Assembly: GCF_001294575.1 (NCBI RefSeq)
Contig: NZ_CP012676.1
Span: forward strand, 3,744,501 to 3,808,500
DNA from: Pseudomonas versuta
Lineage (GTDB): Bacteria; Pseudomonadota; Gammaproteobacteria; Pseudomonadales; Pseudomonadaceae
Reading direction: 5' to 3'
DNA length: 64,000 nt
This document shows positions 50,759 through 59,687 of this stretch, piece after piece. The translations under genes were made by a program, and so were the position numbers. Positions within the stretch are counted from its first letter, which is position 1. Every line of letters begins with the position of its first letter. The notes beneath the pieces are model-generated. The model was given only the letters and a program-made list of their open reading frames with translations. It was not told where the DNA came from and searched no databases.

Positions 50759-51434
50759 GTCTCATGCCCTCTGTAAGTTTGGCGTACACATCCGCAACAG
50801 ATTCAAAAACAAACAATCTTTCAGGCTCACCCGCCGCCGAGATGCCCGACTCCAATACACTTGCCAGGTCATACTCCATGATTTCAATGTTTTTGTTTAT
50901 GAAGCGCTTCAATGCAACATTCGACGTAATCAATCCACCACCAAAGGCATAAAGTTTATCGCCCCGGGCCACCACGCCGAACTCAAGTGTGTAAAACCAC
51001 AGTTTCAACAATAGTTCGCGTTGCTCTTTAGTGACCGTGGCCCACAAGACAGCAAATTGCTTGCTCACCTGGTTGAACTTCGGGAACACAAAATAGGGCG
51101 CATGACCAAAGAGGTCGTGATAGAAATCGGTCATGTCCGATTGCGCTACATGTTCGGGAGGCCTGACGTTGGCGTATACCGGAAACTTCCCTTGCGCCAG
51201 AATTGCAAACCAGGCGTCAAGCCCGACAGGGTAGGTCAGTTTGATTGCACCCCCTTGTGTAGAAATAACATCCTTTATTTTTTCGATCTCTATAGGTCGT
51301 TCCATCAACCTGAGTGCCTCCACCCCGTGGTGCCACTCACTGCATATATAATCCTGCGACTCATGCAATAGAGCCGTAAAGGAGCTCCAGACCCGATCAA
51401 ACTCTCTTTCATTAACAGTTATATCTTCCTGCAT
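50748..51434 (-). CDS. Pterin-dependent aromatic amino acid hydroxylase
   Basis: 228 residues, a little shorter than bacterial phenylalanine hydroxylase (about 260). The iron triad is H106 and H111 in FYHDLFGHAPYF and E151 in LWFYTLEFGVV; the substrate Arg is in NVRPPEHV (R91). It has no N-terminal ACT regulatory domain. It needs tetrahydropterin and oxygen; no pterin recycling gene (phhB) is nearby, so that must come from elsewhere. GGAGAAGG precedes the ATG. First gene of the set. Phe 4- or 3-hydroxylation or Trp 5-hydroxylation are all possible. Confidence 0.85.
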   Translation of the reverse strand: MQEDITVNEREFDRVWSSFTALLHESQDYICSEWHHGVEALRLMERPIEIEKIKDVISTQGGAIKLTYPVGLDAWFAILAQGKFPVYANVRPPEHVAQSDMTDFYHDLFGHAPYFVFPKFNQVSKQFAVLWATVTKEQRELLLKLWFYTLEFGVVARGDKLYAFGGGLITSNVALKRFINKNIEIMEYDLASVLESGISAAGEPERLFVFESVADVYAKLTEGMRHVV

Positions 51435-51871
51435 TACCTTCTCCAGAGCGTCCTTGTCCTAAAACACTAACTTCAGGAAAACTGGAATATGTCAGGGACT
51501 TGTAAAATCTTTGCTGAATTCAGATAAAGAATGATAGCCGAAAGCTACCATGTCCGACATTAAGACAATAATCGTGACCCACTGGAAGTTGAACGCTAAT
51601 AACCTGCAACTTGCGCCTGTGCCGAACGCCCGGGCCGGCGCAATCACTCGGAATGCAGGCCAGAGCCGGCTGTTGACAGAGCAACAGCTGCGCAACAGTT
51701 ATTGCTCCATTAACGACAAACTTGTCGTCTTTGATACTCCCCGCCGCCCCCTGTGAAGGACCTTAAAGCACCCGGCACAGCCCGCAGCTGTGGCCTCAGG
51801 CGCGCTAAACATGGGCAGGCACAGTTATTGCTCTGGTGCTTTTAACGGTTATTTTTAAATGGAGTCAGTCA
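51435..51871. other. Divergent regulatory stretch between the hydroxylase and tonB
   Basis: 437 bases that must hold the promoters of the biosynthetic genes (leftward) and tonB (rightward). The left part (51450-51600) is AT-rich. A 68-codon frame at 51550-51756 (+) has no ribosome site or recognisable product. I found no Fur-box-like sequence before tonB and no clear operator. Confidence 0.45.
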
Positions 51872-52669
51872 ATGGCCAAAGTCCAGACCGCAGGCGCAGT
51901 GTCAGAGGCCCTGTGGCATCAGGCACCGATCGGCGAGTTGGTCGATCTGGGGCGGGTTTATCGAGGGCCGCTGGCGCTGCTGCGGTTGCCCGCGCCCAAG
52001 CGCATCTTGGGTCGAGGCGAAGCCGTGCTGCTGGGGGTTTTTGCCCTGGCACTGCATGGCGCAGTGATTTACTGGATCAGCCAGTCACCGGCGCCCGTAC
52101 TGCCGATCGTGCCACCGGAAGTCCCGCCGATGACCATCGAGTTTTCGCAGCCGGCACCGGTCATCGAAACCCCGCCTCCACCGCCAGAACCTATCCCGCA
52201 ACCGGTGGCCGAACCGCCACCGCCCGTGGAGGACGAACTGGCGGTGAAGCCGCCGCCACCGCCCAAACCCAAACCGGTGGTCAAGCCGGTGCCCAAGCCC
52301 GTCGCCAAACCGGTCGAACAACCACCGGCACCGCCAGCACCGCCGGTTGCCGCGCCAGCGCCACCGGCACCACCCGCGCCCAGGCCCGTGACCCCGGCCT
52401 CGGCCAATGCCGGCTACCTGCATAACCCGGCACCGGAGTACCCGGGGCTGGCGATGCGTCGCGGCTGGGAAGGTACGGTGCTGCTACGGGTGCATGTGCT
52501 GGCGAGCGGTAAACCCGGCGAGATTCAAATCCAGAAAAGCAGCGGTCGCACCCAGCTTGATGACGCAGCCCTGGCAGCGGTCAAACGCTGGAGTTTTGTA
52601 CCGGCCAAACAGGGCGACGTCGCCCAGGACGGCTGGGTCAGCGTACCCATCGACTTCAAAATCAAGTAA
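51872..52669 (+). CDS. tonB: TonB energy transducer
   Basis: 265 residues from ATG 51872, with GGAG 8 bases upstream. A cytoplasmic segment of about 55 residues (longer than enteric TonB) is followed by one membrane segment (about 56-75; AVLLGVFALALHGAVIYWI), a long Pro-rich periplasmic spacer with PEPIPQP and KPKPV repeats (about 85-185), and the C-terminal TonB domain (YPGLAMRRGWEGTVLLRVHV...KRWSFVPAKQG). It energises outer-membrane receptors with ExbB-ExbD, encoded next. No receptor gene is nearby. Confidence 0.94.
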   Translation: MAKVQTAGAVSEALWHQAPIGELVDLGRVYRGPLALLRLPAPKRILGRGEAVLLGVFALALHGAVIYWISQSPAPVLPIVPPEVPPMTIEFSQPAPVIETPPPPPEPIPQPVAEPPPPVEDELAVKPPPPPKPKPVVKPVPKPVAKPVEQPPAPPAPPVAAPAPPAPPAPRPVTPASANAGYLHNPAPEYPGLAMRRGWEGTVLLRVHVLASGKPGEIQIQKSSGRTQLDDAALAAVKRWSFVPAKQGDVAQDGWVSVPIDFKIK

Positions 52670-52753
52670 TTCAACCCTATCGATAGACCGCGGGCCACCT
52701 GACAAAAGGCGCATCGCTACACACGAACCAATGCCTTGTTGGAGAGCCACACC

Positions 52754-53476
52754 ATGAACCTGATCGCTTCCCCTTTCGAATCCATTGAACATGCGGTTAT
52801 CTGGCTGCTGATTATTTTTTCGGTCGCTACCTGGGGCCTCGCACTGATCAAAGGGGTGCAGTTCACCCGGCTCAAGGCCCAGGACCGAAAATTCCACAAA
52901 CGCTTCTGGGCCGCCTCAAGCCTGGACTCGGCCGCTGAACTGGCCCACACCCAGCCGGGCGCTGCAGCCCGCGTCGCGCAAGCTGGCTACAACGCCATTC
53001 AAGTCGCCGAAGGCGGCGCGCCCGCCACTGACCTGAGCCATGCGATCAACCATCAGGACCGCCTCGAACGGGCCTTGCGCCAGCAGATCGTGCGCGAACG
53101 CCGCTCGCTGGAAAGTGGCCTGGCCATTCTGGCCAGTATCGGCAGCACCTCGCCTTTTATCGGTTTGTTCGGCACCGTGTGGGGCATTATGTCGGCCTTG
53201 AAAGGCATCAGTGCTGCCGGCTCCGCCAGCCTTGAAACCGTGGCCGGCCCCATTGGCGCAGCGCTGGTCGCGACCGGTGTCGGGATCGCGGTCGCAGTAC
53301 CTGCGGTGCTGGTCTACAACTACTTTTTGCGCCGCCTGAAACTCACTGTCGCTGACTTGGACGACTTCGCCCACGACTTCTACAGCCTCGCGCAGAAGAG
53401 CTCATTCCGCGTGCATTTGCATCCGGTGCTGAACAAATCTGCAGCATCTGCTCAAAAAGTGAAGGAGGCGTCCTGA
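52754..53476 (+). CDS. exbB: ExbB proton channel subunit
   Basis: 240 residues from ATG 52754 (MNLIASPFESIEHAVIWLLI); an ATG six codons upstream is less conserved. MotA/TolQ/ExbB family: TM1 at about 12-32, then the pair GLAILASIGSTSPFIGLFGTVWGIM (about 130-155) and GPIGAALVATGVGIAVAVPAVLVYN (about 170-195). It forms the pentameric channel around ExbD. It lies 84 bases after tonB and 1 base before exbD. Confidence 0.95.
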   Translation: MNLIASPFESIEHAVIWLLIIFSVATWGLALIKGVQFTRLKAQDRKFHKRFWAASSLDSAAELAHTQPGAAARVAQAGYNAIQVAEGGAPATDLSHAINHQDRLERALRQQIVRERRSLESGLAILASIGSTSPFIGLFGTVWGIMSALKGISAAGSASLETVAGPIGAALVATGVGIAVAVPAVLVYNYFLRRLKLTVADLDDFAHDFYSLAQKSSFRVHLHPVLNKSAASAQKVKEAS

Positions 53477-53477
53477 T

Positions 53478-53879
53478 ATGGCGTTCTCAACCCAGGACAG
53501 CGATGAAGTACTCAGCGAGATCAACGTCACGCCACTGGTGGACGTGATGCTGGTGTTGCTGGTGGTGTTTATCGTCACCGCCCCGCTACTGACCAACTCC
53601 ATCCCAATCAACCTGCCCAAGACCGAGGCTGTGGCCCCGGTCGAGCAGAAAGACCCGCTGGTGGTCAGCATCGACGACAAAGGCAAAGTGTTCATCAACA
53701 AGGACGAAGTACAGCCGCAAACGCTCGAATTCAACTTGCAGGCCGCCAAGGCCAAAGACCCCGATGTTCGCGTGCAATTGCAGGCGGACAACGGGGTGAA
53801 CTATGGCGAAGTGGCACGGGCCATGGCCTCGATCGAACGTGCGGGGATTACCAAGCTGTCGGTGATTACAGCGAAATAG
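53478..53879 (+). CDS. exbD: ExbD proton channel subunit
   Basis: 133 residues. One membrane segment contains INVTPLVDVMLVLLVVFIVT, with the essential proton-carrying Asp in PLVDVMLVLL. A periplasmic peptidoglycan-binding-like domain follows (about 60-133). Directly after exbB; the three genes form a tonB-exbB-exbD operon. Confidence 0.96.
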   Translation: MAFSTQDSDEVLSEINVTPLVDVMLVLLVVFIVTAPLLTNSIPINLPKTEAVAPVEQKDPLVVSIDDKGKVFINKDEVQPQTLEFNLQAAKAKDPDVRVQLQADNGVNYGEVARAMASIERAGITKLSVITAK

Positions 53880-53887
53880 TCCGGCGC

Positions 53888-53924
53888 AGGCCATCGGCAC
53901 CCGTAATGCGGGGTCAGATGGCCT
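53888..53924 (+). other. Hairpin after exbD
   Basis: AGGCCATC (53888-53895) pairs with GATGGCCT (53917-53924) around a 21-base loop, 9 bases after the exbD stop. There is no T-run. Possibly a weak terminator. Confidence 0.35.
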
Positions 53925-53993
53925 GAACTCTTGAGCCAAAGCCTGAGTCACAACTAAGTGTGGCAGCCCTGCCGCCGTTGCGACTCGAGCATC

Positions 53994-55289
53994 ATGAAAA
54001 AACCCGCGCCAACTTCGACTCCGCCCGTTGACGGTGATACTGCGCTGTTCAAGAAGCTCGGCCCGGGTCTCATCACCGGCGCGGCAGATGACGATCCCAG
54101 CGGCATCGCCACTTACTCGCAAGCCGGCGCCCAGTTTGGCTTGAACACACTGTGGACCTTACTGCTCACTTTCCCGCTGATGGTCGGTATTCAAGTCATC
54201 AGTGCCCAGATTGGTCGCGTCAGTGGCCATGGCCTGGCGACCAATCTGCGTACCCATTACTCCAGGCCCTTTCTTTACACCATCGTCTCGCTGTTGCTGA
54301 TCGCCAATATTGCCAACATTGGTGCCGATATCGCCGCCATGGGCGAAGCGCTCAAGCTGCTGATCGGCGGCCCGCCCCATGGGTATGCGGTCGCCTTCGG
54401 AGTGATTTCCATCCTGCTGCAGGTCTTCATTCCCTATACCCGCTATGTGCGGGTGCTGAAGTGGCTGACCCTGGTGCTGCTGGCCTACGTCGGCCTCCTC
54501 TTCGCCGTGCAGATTCCATGGAGCCAGGTGCTGTTGCGAACCCTATGGCCGCAACTGTCTTTCAAACCCGAGTACGTCACCATGGTGGTGGCCATTTTCG
54601 GCACCACCATCAGCCCCTATCTGTTTTTCTGGCAGGCGTCGCAAGAAGTCGAAGAAATAAAAGATCATCCGGGCGCGCAATCCCTGATCGAGGCTCCGGA
54701 GCAGGCAAAGGTCAACTTCAAGCGAATCCGTGGCGACACTCTGGTCGGCATGGCGTTTTCCAACATCATTGCCTTTTTCATCATGCTGACCACCGCTCTG
54801 ACCCTGCATAACCACGGCGTTACCGACATCCAGACCTCGGCCCAGGCGGCCAGCGCCTTGCGCCCGATTGCCGGCGAATTCGCTTTCTGGCTGTTCGCAG
54901 GCGGCATCATCGGCACGGGGATGCTGGCCATACCGGTACTGGCAGGCTCCTCGGCCTATGCCCTGGCGGGTGCTTTCCAGTGGAGCAACAGCCTGGCCGC
55001 CAAGCCCAGGGAGGCAAAAGCCTTTTACGCCGTGATTGCGGTCTCGACGCTGATAGGAATTGCGATCTGCTTTGCCCCCATCGATCCGATGAAGGCGCTG
55101 GTGTGGAGTGCGGTGGTCAATTGCGTGATCGCCGTACCCATCATGTTCTTGATGATGCGCATGGCCTCACGCAAAGACATCATGGGTAACTTCACCATTG
55201 GCCGTGGCTTGACCCTGCTTGGCTGGAGCTGTGCCGTGGCGATGGCACTTGCGGTCATCGCCATGTTCTGGGGCATGCTCCTGAATTGA
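53994..55289 (+). CDS. NRAMP-like transporter with altered metal-site motifs
   Basis: 431 residues from ATG 53994 (MKKPAPTSTPPVDGDTALF), with about 11 membrane segments. The N-terminal GPGLITGAADDDPSGIATYS aligns with NRAMP TM1, but the canonical DPGN is DPSG. In TM6 the usual MPHN is replaced: GTTISPYLFFWQASQEVEE. Canonical manganese/iron transporters need these residues, so this belongs to a divergent SLC11 branch (some such members carry magnesium). It is convergent with garD, 10 bases apart. Substrate uncertain. Confidence 0.85.
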   Translation: MKKPAPTSTPPVDGDTALFKKLGPGLITGAADDDPSGIATYSQAGAQFGLNTLWTLLLTFPLMVGIQVISAQIGRVSGHGLATNLRTHYSRPFLYTIVSLLLIANIANIGADIAAMGEALKLLIGGPPHGYAVAFGVISILLQVFIPYTRYVRVLKWLTLVLLAYVGLLFAVQIPWSQVLLRTLWPQLSFKPEYVTMVVAIFGTTISPYLFFWQASQEVEEIKDHPGAQSLIEAPEQAKVNFKRIRGDTLVGMAFSNIIAFFIMLTTALTLHNHGVTDIQTSAQAASALRPIAGEFAFWLFAGGIIGTGMLAIPVLAGSSAYALAGAFQWSNSLAAKPREAKAFYAVIAVSTLIGIAICFAPIDPMKALVWSAVVNCVIAVPIMFLMMRMASRKDIMGNFTIGRGLTLLGWSCAVAMALAVIAMFWGMLLN

Positions 55290-55298
55290 GCGGGGGCT

Positions 55299-56852
55299 TC
55301 AGGTAATCGGCGCCGGGTTGAACAACGTGATGTCGTTGTGCAGTTTGTGGTGTTCGGCCCAGGTGTGTTTCTTGCCGCTGGCCACGTCCAGGTAGTAGTG
55401 GAACAGCTCCCAGCCCAGTTCTTCTATCGTTGCCCGTCCGGTGGCAATGCGTCCGGCGTCGATGTCGATCAGGTCCGGCCAGCGCTGCGCCAGCTCGGTC
55501 CGGGTAGAGACTTTAACCACCGGCGCCATGGCCAGGCCATAGGGTGTCCCGCGGCCTGTGGTGAACACGTGGAGGTTCATCCCCGCCGCCAGCTGCAAGG
55601 TGCCGCACACAAAATCGCTGGCCGGCGTTGCACAGAAAATCAGCCCTTTGCGCGTGAAGCGTTCGCCAGGGCCGAGCACACCATTGATCGCGCTGCTGCC
55701 GGACTTAACGATGGAGCCCAGGGATTTTTCAACGATGTTCGACAACCCGCCTTTCTTGTTGCCCGGTGTGGTGTTGGCGCTGCGATCCGCTTCGCCTTTG
55801 GCCAGGTAGCGGTCATACCAGTCCATTTCACGCACCAGCTCCTGGGCAACGCTGCGATTTTCGGCACGGGAGGTCAGCAGGTAAATGGCATCGCGCACTT
55901 CGGTGACTTCAGAAAACATGACTGTCGCCCCCGCCCTGAGCAGCAAGTCCGAGGCATAGCCCAGCGCCGGGTTGGCGGTGATCCCGGAAAACGCATCACT
56001 GCCGCCGCACTGCATGCCCAGAATCAGTTCGGAGGCCGGTACGGTTTCGCGGCGGCGCTGATCGAGTTTCTTCAGCCGGGTCTCTGCCAGCGCCATGATC
56101 TGCTCGACCATTTCGCTGAAGCCGTGACTGGAATCCTGCAAGCGGTACAGCCACGGTTCACTGAGGTCCACCGAGCTGTCGTCAGCGTGCATCACCTGGC
56201 CGGCCTGGAGTTTTTCACAGCCCAGGCTGATGACCAGCGCTTCGCCACCCAGATTCGGGTTGCGTGCCAGATTGCGCACCGTGCGGATCGGGATGTAGGC
56301 ATCGGTGGCGCTGATGGCCACGCCGCAGCCATAGCTGTGGGTTAACGCGACCACATCATCGACATGGGGGTATAGGGGCAACAGTTCGTCACGGATACGC
56401 TTGACCGCATGGTTCAGCACCCCGGTCACGCACTGCACGGTGGTGGTGATTCCCAGAATGTTGCGCGTGCCCACGGTGCCGTCAGCATTGCGATAGCCCT
56501 CGAAGGTGAAGCCTTCAAGGGGCGCCTGCGCGACCGGCACCTCAGTGGCCAGCGGCAGGCTGTCCAGCGGCGGCGCGGTGGGCATGCGCAACTGGTCTTC
56601 ATTGACCCAGCTGCCCCGGGGGATGGCTTGCAACGCGTAGCCGATGGTCTGACCGTAACGGATGACCTCGCCGCCCCGGGCAATGTCTACCAGCGTGACC
56701 TTGTGGCTTTGCGGCACAAAATCCAGGGTGACCAGGCCCTCAGCCAGCTCGGTTCCGGCCGGCACGCCCTGGTCGTTAACCACCACCGCGACGTTGTCCA
56801 GAGCATGCAGCCGGATAGTGCGCGGCGAGTCGGAGTGTTCAATCAAAGTCAT
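55299..56852 (-). CDS. garD: Galactarate dehydratase (UxaA/GarD family)
   Basis: Dehydrates galactarate (mucate) to 5-dehydro-4-deoxy-D-glucarate, the substrate of KdgD encoded two genes upstream. 517 residues from ATG 56852 ([20 protein letters not shown]). An N-terminal SAF domain (about 10-95) precedes the UxaA catalytic region with [50 protein letters not shown] and [17 protein letters not shown]. Altronate dehydratase is the other family function, but the neighbours favour galactarate. It starts 11 bases after the permease stop. Confidence 0.9.
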   Translation of the reverse strand: MTLIEHSDSPRTIRLHALDNVAVVVNDQGVPAGTELAEGLVTLDFVPQSHKVTLVDIARGGEVIRYGQTIGYALQAIPRGSWVNEDQLRMPTAPPLDSLPLATEVPVAQAPLEGFTFEGYRNADGTVGTRNILGITTTVQCVTGVLNHAVKRIRDELLPLYPHVDDVVALTHSYGCGVAISATDAYIPIRTVRNLARNPNLGGEALVISLGCEKLQAGQVMHADDSSVDLSEPWLYRLQDSSHGFSEMVEQIMALAETRLKKLDQRRRETVPASELILGMQCGGSDAFSGITANPALGYASDLLLRAGATVMFSEVTEVRDAIYLLTSRAENRSVAQELVREMDWYDRYLAKGEADRSANTTPGNKKGGLSNIVEKSLGSIVKSGSSAINGVLGPGERFTRKGLIFCATPASDFVCGTLQLAAGMNLHVFTTGRGTPYGLAMAPVVKVSTRTELAQRWPDLIDIDAGRIATGRATIEELGWELFHYYLDVASGKKHTWAEHHKLHNDITLFNPAPIT

Positions 56853-56863
56853 GGCGCCGCCCT

Positions 56864-58228
56864 TCAAGGATGTGCTGAAACAAGTTTGGTCAGTTGCGGC
56901 CCGCTTACCGGTGGATCTTTGAGTACCACCCGTTTGATCGGGCCAACGATGACCAGATAGCTGAACACCGCCACCAGTGCATTGCAGCCGACAAACACCA
57001 GTGCCCATTTGAACGAGCCGGTGGTGCTGATGATGTAACCGATAACGATCGGAGTGGTGATGGACGCGATGTTGCCGAACATGTTGAACAGACCGCCACT
57101 CAGACCGGCGATTTGTTTCGGCGAGGTGTCAGACACCACTGCCCACCCCAGTGCGCCCACGCCTTTGCCGAAGAAGGCCAGTGCCATGAAGCCCACGACC
57201 ATCCATTCAATATCCACGTAGTTGCACGCCACGATACTGGTCGACAGCAACAGGCCGCCAATGATCGGAGCCTTGCGGGCAAACGTCAGAGAATGGCCTT
57301 TGCGCAGCAGGTAATCGGAAATCACACCGCCCAGCACACCGCCGATAAAGCCGCAGATGGCCGGAAGCGAGGCAATGAAACCGGCTTTGAGAATGGTCAT
57401 GCCGCGCTCCTGGACCAGGTACACCGGGAACCAGGTCAGGAAGAAATAGGTAATGCCGTTGATGCAATACTGGCCCAGGTACACGCCGAGCATCATGCGA
57501 TTGGTCAGCAACTGGCGGATGTAATCCCACTTCGGGCCGTCGACCTTTTTACCCGTGCCCTTGTCCTGATCCATGTCGACCAGGCCGCCGTTGTCGGCGA
57601 TGTGCCTGAACTCGGCCTCGTTGATCATTGGATGCTGGCGCGGGCTGTGGATAACTTTGAGCCAGATCAGCGAGAACACAATGCCGATGCCGCCCATCAC
57701 GATAAACACGTGCTGCCAGCCGAAGGTGTAAACGATCCAGCCCATCAGCGGGGCAAAGATCACCGTGGCGAAATACTGCGCCGAATTGAAGATGGCTGAC
57801 GCGGTGCCGCGTTCGGCGGTGGGAAACCAGGCGGCAACAATACGGGCATTACCGGGAAACGAGGGCGCTTCCGCCAGGCCCACCAGAAAACGCAACATAA
57901 ACAGCGCCACCACAGCGGTGGAGATGCCGAATTCACCGACATAGCCTTGCAGCACGGTGAACAGCGACCAGGTGAAGATGCTCAGGGCATAGACTTTTTT
58001 CGAACCGAAACGGTCGAGCAGCCAGCCGCCGGGGATTTGTCCGGCCACGTAGGCCCAGCCAAATGCAGAAAAAATAAAACCCAGAGTAACGGCGTCGATA
58101 CCGAGGTCTTTTTGCAGGCTGGAGCCTGCGATAGCGATGGTAGCGCGGTCGGCATAATTGATCGTGGTCACCAGAAACAGCATGAGCAAAATCAAATAAC
58201 GGACATGCGTCGGCTTGGTCGCTGGCAT
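56864..58228 (-). CDS. MFS sugar-acid permease (galactarate/glucarate type)
   Basis: 454 residues of the anion:cation symporter family that includes GarP and GudP. TM1 carries [20 protein letters not shown], the second loop [20 protein letters not shown], and a later segment [20 protein letters not shown]. It starts at ATG 58228 and sits between kdgD and garD on one strand, so it most likely imports galactarate and perhaps glucarate. Twelve segments predicted. Confidence 0.9.
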   Translation of the reverse strand: MPATKPTHVRYLILLMLFLVTTINYADRATIAIAGSSLQKDLGIDAVTLGFIFSAFGWAYVAGQIPGGWLLDRFGSKKVYALSIFTWSLFTVLQGYVGEFGISTAVVALFMLRFLVGLAEAPSFPGNARIVAAWFPTAERGTASAIFNSAQYFATVIFAPLMGWIVYTFGWQHVFIVMGGIGIVFSLIWLKVIHSPRQHPMINEAEFRHIADNGGLVDMDQDKGTGKKVDGPKWDYIRQLLTNRMMLGVYLGQYCINGITYFFLTWFPVYLVQERGMTILKAGFIASLPAICGFIGGVLGGVISDYLLRKGHSLTFARKAPIIGGLLLSTSIVACNYVDIEWMVVGFMALAFFGKGVGALGWAVVSDTSPKQIAGLSGGLFNMFGNIASITTPIVIGYIISTTGSFKWALVFVGCNALVAVFSYLVIVGPIKRVVLKDPPVSGPQLTKLVSAHP

Positions 58229-58312
58229 GTAGATGTACTCCCACTGATTATTTTTATGCGCGGGTAACTATTTTTTATCCTGTCGGCGCGAGCTTTTAAA
58301 CCCAAACAGCTC

Positions 58313-58326
58313 GCGAGCAAGCTCGC
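58313..58326. repeat. REP-like hairpin between kdgD and the permease
   Basis: GCGAGC-AA-GCTCGC, the core of the common Pseudomonas repeat 'gctcgcgagcaagctcgctcc', in the 167-base gap. Confidence 0.6.
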
Positions 58327-58360
58327 TCCTACAGGGTGGATCGGTGTGTCTACAACGCAA

Positions 58361-58386
58361 AAGGCCGCTGATTTCTCAGCGGCCTT
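58361..58386 (-). terminator. Terminator downstream of kdgD
   Basis: AAGGCCGCTGA and TCAGCGGCCTT arms with a 4-base loop, 10 bases after the kdgD stop; the minus-strand exit reads CCTTTTG. It would partly separate kdgD from the permease and garD. Confidence 0.75.
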
Positions 58387-58395
58387 GGTCATTCG

Positions 58396-59307
58396 TTACT
58401 GCGGACCTTGCTTGTCGATCAAGGCCGCCAGGGCTTCGTATTCTTCCGGCAACAGATCGGTCAGTGGCGTACGCACCGGACCTGCGGTGTAACCGGAAAT
58501 AGTGGCGCCTGCCTTGACGATGCTTACGGCATAACCGGCCTTGCGGTTGCGGATGTCCAGGTACGGCAAGAAGAAGTCATCAATGATCTTGCCCACGGTC
58601 GCGTGATCTTCACGGGCAATGGCGTGGTAGAAGTCCATCGCAGTCTTGGGGATGAAGTTGAACACTGCCGAGGAGTAAACCGGTACGCCCAGCGCCTTGT
58701 AGGCAGCGGCATAGACTTCTGCGGTTGGCAGACCGCCGAGGTAGCTGAAACGGTCGCCCAGACGGCGGCGGATCGAAACCATCAACTCGATATCACCCAG
58801 GCCGTCCTTGTAACCGATCAGGTTCGGGCAGCGCTCGGCCAGTCGTTCCAGCAGCGGCGCGGTCAGGCGGCAAACGTTACGGTTGTAAACGATCACTCCG
58901 ATCTTGACCGACTTGCACACCGCTTCAACGTGGGCGGCAACCCCGTCCTGACTGGCTTCAGTCAGGTAATGCGGCAGCAACAGCAAACCTTTGGCACCCA
59001 GACGTTCAGCTTCTTGCGCGTATTCGATGGCCTGGCGGGTCGAGCCACCGACACCGGCCAGGATCGGCACACTGTTGGCACAGGTATCGACAGCGGTTTT
59101 GATCACTTGGGAATATTCGCTGGCCGCCAGGGAGAAGAACTCACCGGTGCCGCCTGCAGCGAACAAGGCAGAAGCGCCATACGGGGCCAGCCATTCCAGA
59201 CGCTTGATGTAGCCCTCACGGTGGAAATCACCCTGAGCATTGAAATCGGTAATCGGAAAAGACAGCAGGCCGGAAGAGAGGATGGACTTCAGTTCTTGTG
59301 GATTCAT
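58396..59307 (-). CDS. kdgD: 5-dehydro-4-deoxyglucarate dehydratase
   Basis: Converts 5-dehydro-4-deoxy-D-glucarate to 2-oxoglutarate semialdehyde, water and CO2; DHDPS/NAL superfamily. 303 residues from ATG 59307 ([20 protein letters not shown]). GGTGEFFSL is the carboxylate-binding motif, and the Schiff-base Lys is in [11 protein letters not shown]. The usual family length is about 303. The next enzyme, 2-oxoglutarate semialdehyde dehydrogenase, is not in the window. Confidence 0.94.
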   Translation of the reverse strand: MNPQELKSILSSGLLSFPITDFNAQGDFHREGYIKRLEWLAPYGASALFAAGGTGEFFSLAASEYSQVIKTAVDTCANSVPILAGVGGSTRQAIEYAQEAERLGAKGLLLLPHYLTEASQDGVAAHVEAVCKSVKIGVIVYNRNVCRLTAPLLERLAERCPNLIGYKDGLGDIELMVSIRRRLGDRFSYLGGLPTAEVYAAAYKALGVPVYSSAVFNFIPKTAMDFYHAIAREDHATVGKIIDDFFLPYLDIRNRKAGYAVSIVKAGATISGYTAGPVRTPLTDLLPEEYEALAALIDKQGPQ

Positions 59308-59364
59308 TATTCGAACACCCTGGGAGCTAATGTGATGAAAAAACGGCAGTGCCTTCGCCGTGTC

Positions 59365-59378
59365 GTACGTCATCGTAC
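59365..59378. promoter_or_regulatory. Candidate operator for the GntR regulator upstream of kdgD
   Basis: GTACG-TCAT-CGTAC is a perfect dyad, flanked to read TTGTACGATGACGTACGA on the minus strand, 58 bases before the kdgD ATG. A related half site TTGTACGATC occurs at 60501-60510, upstream of the GntR gene itself. Shared sequence suggests one regulator and autoregulation. Confidence 0.5.
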
Positions 59379-59528
59379 AACTATAAATATAATCGTCAAT
59401 CCCAATTCTTCAATTTGCCTGCACGGGGGCTCAATTGCCGAGACATCAACCTGTGCAAAGCCCTGCTATAGAGGGGTTCAAGAAGGGTTGCTGGTGGATG
59501 AAATTTAATTTAACGACAAACACAGCCC

Positions 59529-59662
59529 GTAGTCGCTGACGAGGCACGAGGCTGCGAGCTCTTTGGAACGCCTGCCCTGCCCTGTATCCAATGGCACACC
59601 CCGGAGGCTGAATGACGACTGCTTTGCAGTCGATCGCAGCCTCGTGCCTCGTCAGCGACTAC
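59529..59662. repeat. 29-base perfect inverted repeat enclosing 76 bases
   Basis: The left arm 59529-59557 (begins GTAGTCGCTGACGAGG) and right arm 59634-59662 (ends CGTCAGCGACTAC) are exact reverse complements over 29 bases. The 76-base interior has a further small stem ACTGC-TTT-GCAGT near its right end. The arms resemble intergenic repeats seen in many Pseudomonas genomes. It lies between the GntR gene and kdgD, with no gene inside; it may act as a strong terminator or be a miniature mobile element. Confidence 0.75.
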
Positions 59663-59687
59663 TGGGATCGCGGGCTCAACGCTTCGA

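Noticed and set aside
51550..51756. 68-codon frame before tonB
   Set aside because: No Shine-Dalgarno, composition and content unlike a protein, and it sits in a divergent promoter region.
51872..53879. tonB-exbBD considered part of the adjacent biosynthetic set
   Set aside because: Opposite strand, no receptor or siderophore-type gene, and TonB systems are common in this genus; proximity alone is weak evidence.
59529..59662. Inverted repeat considered as a CRISPR or tRNA-like structure
   Set aside because: Only two arms in inverted orientation, no spacer array, no cloverleaf.
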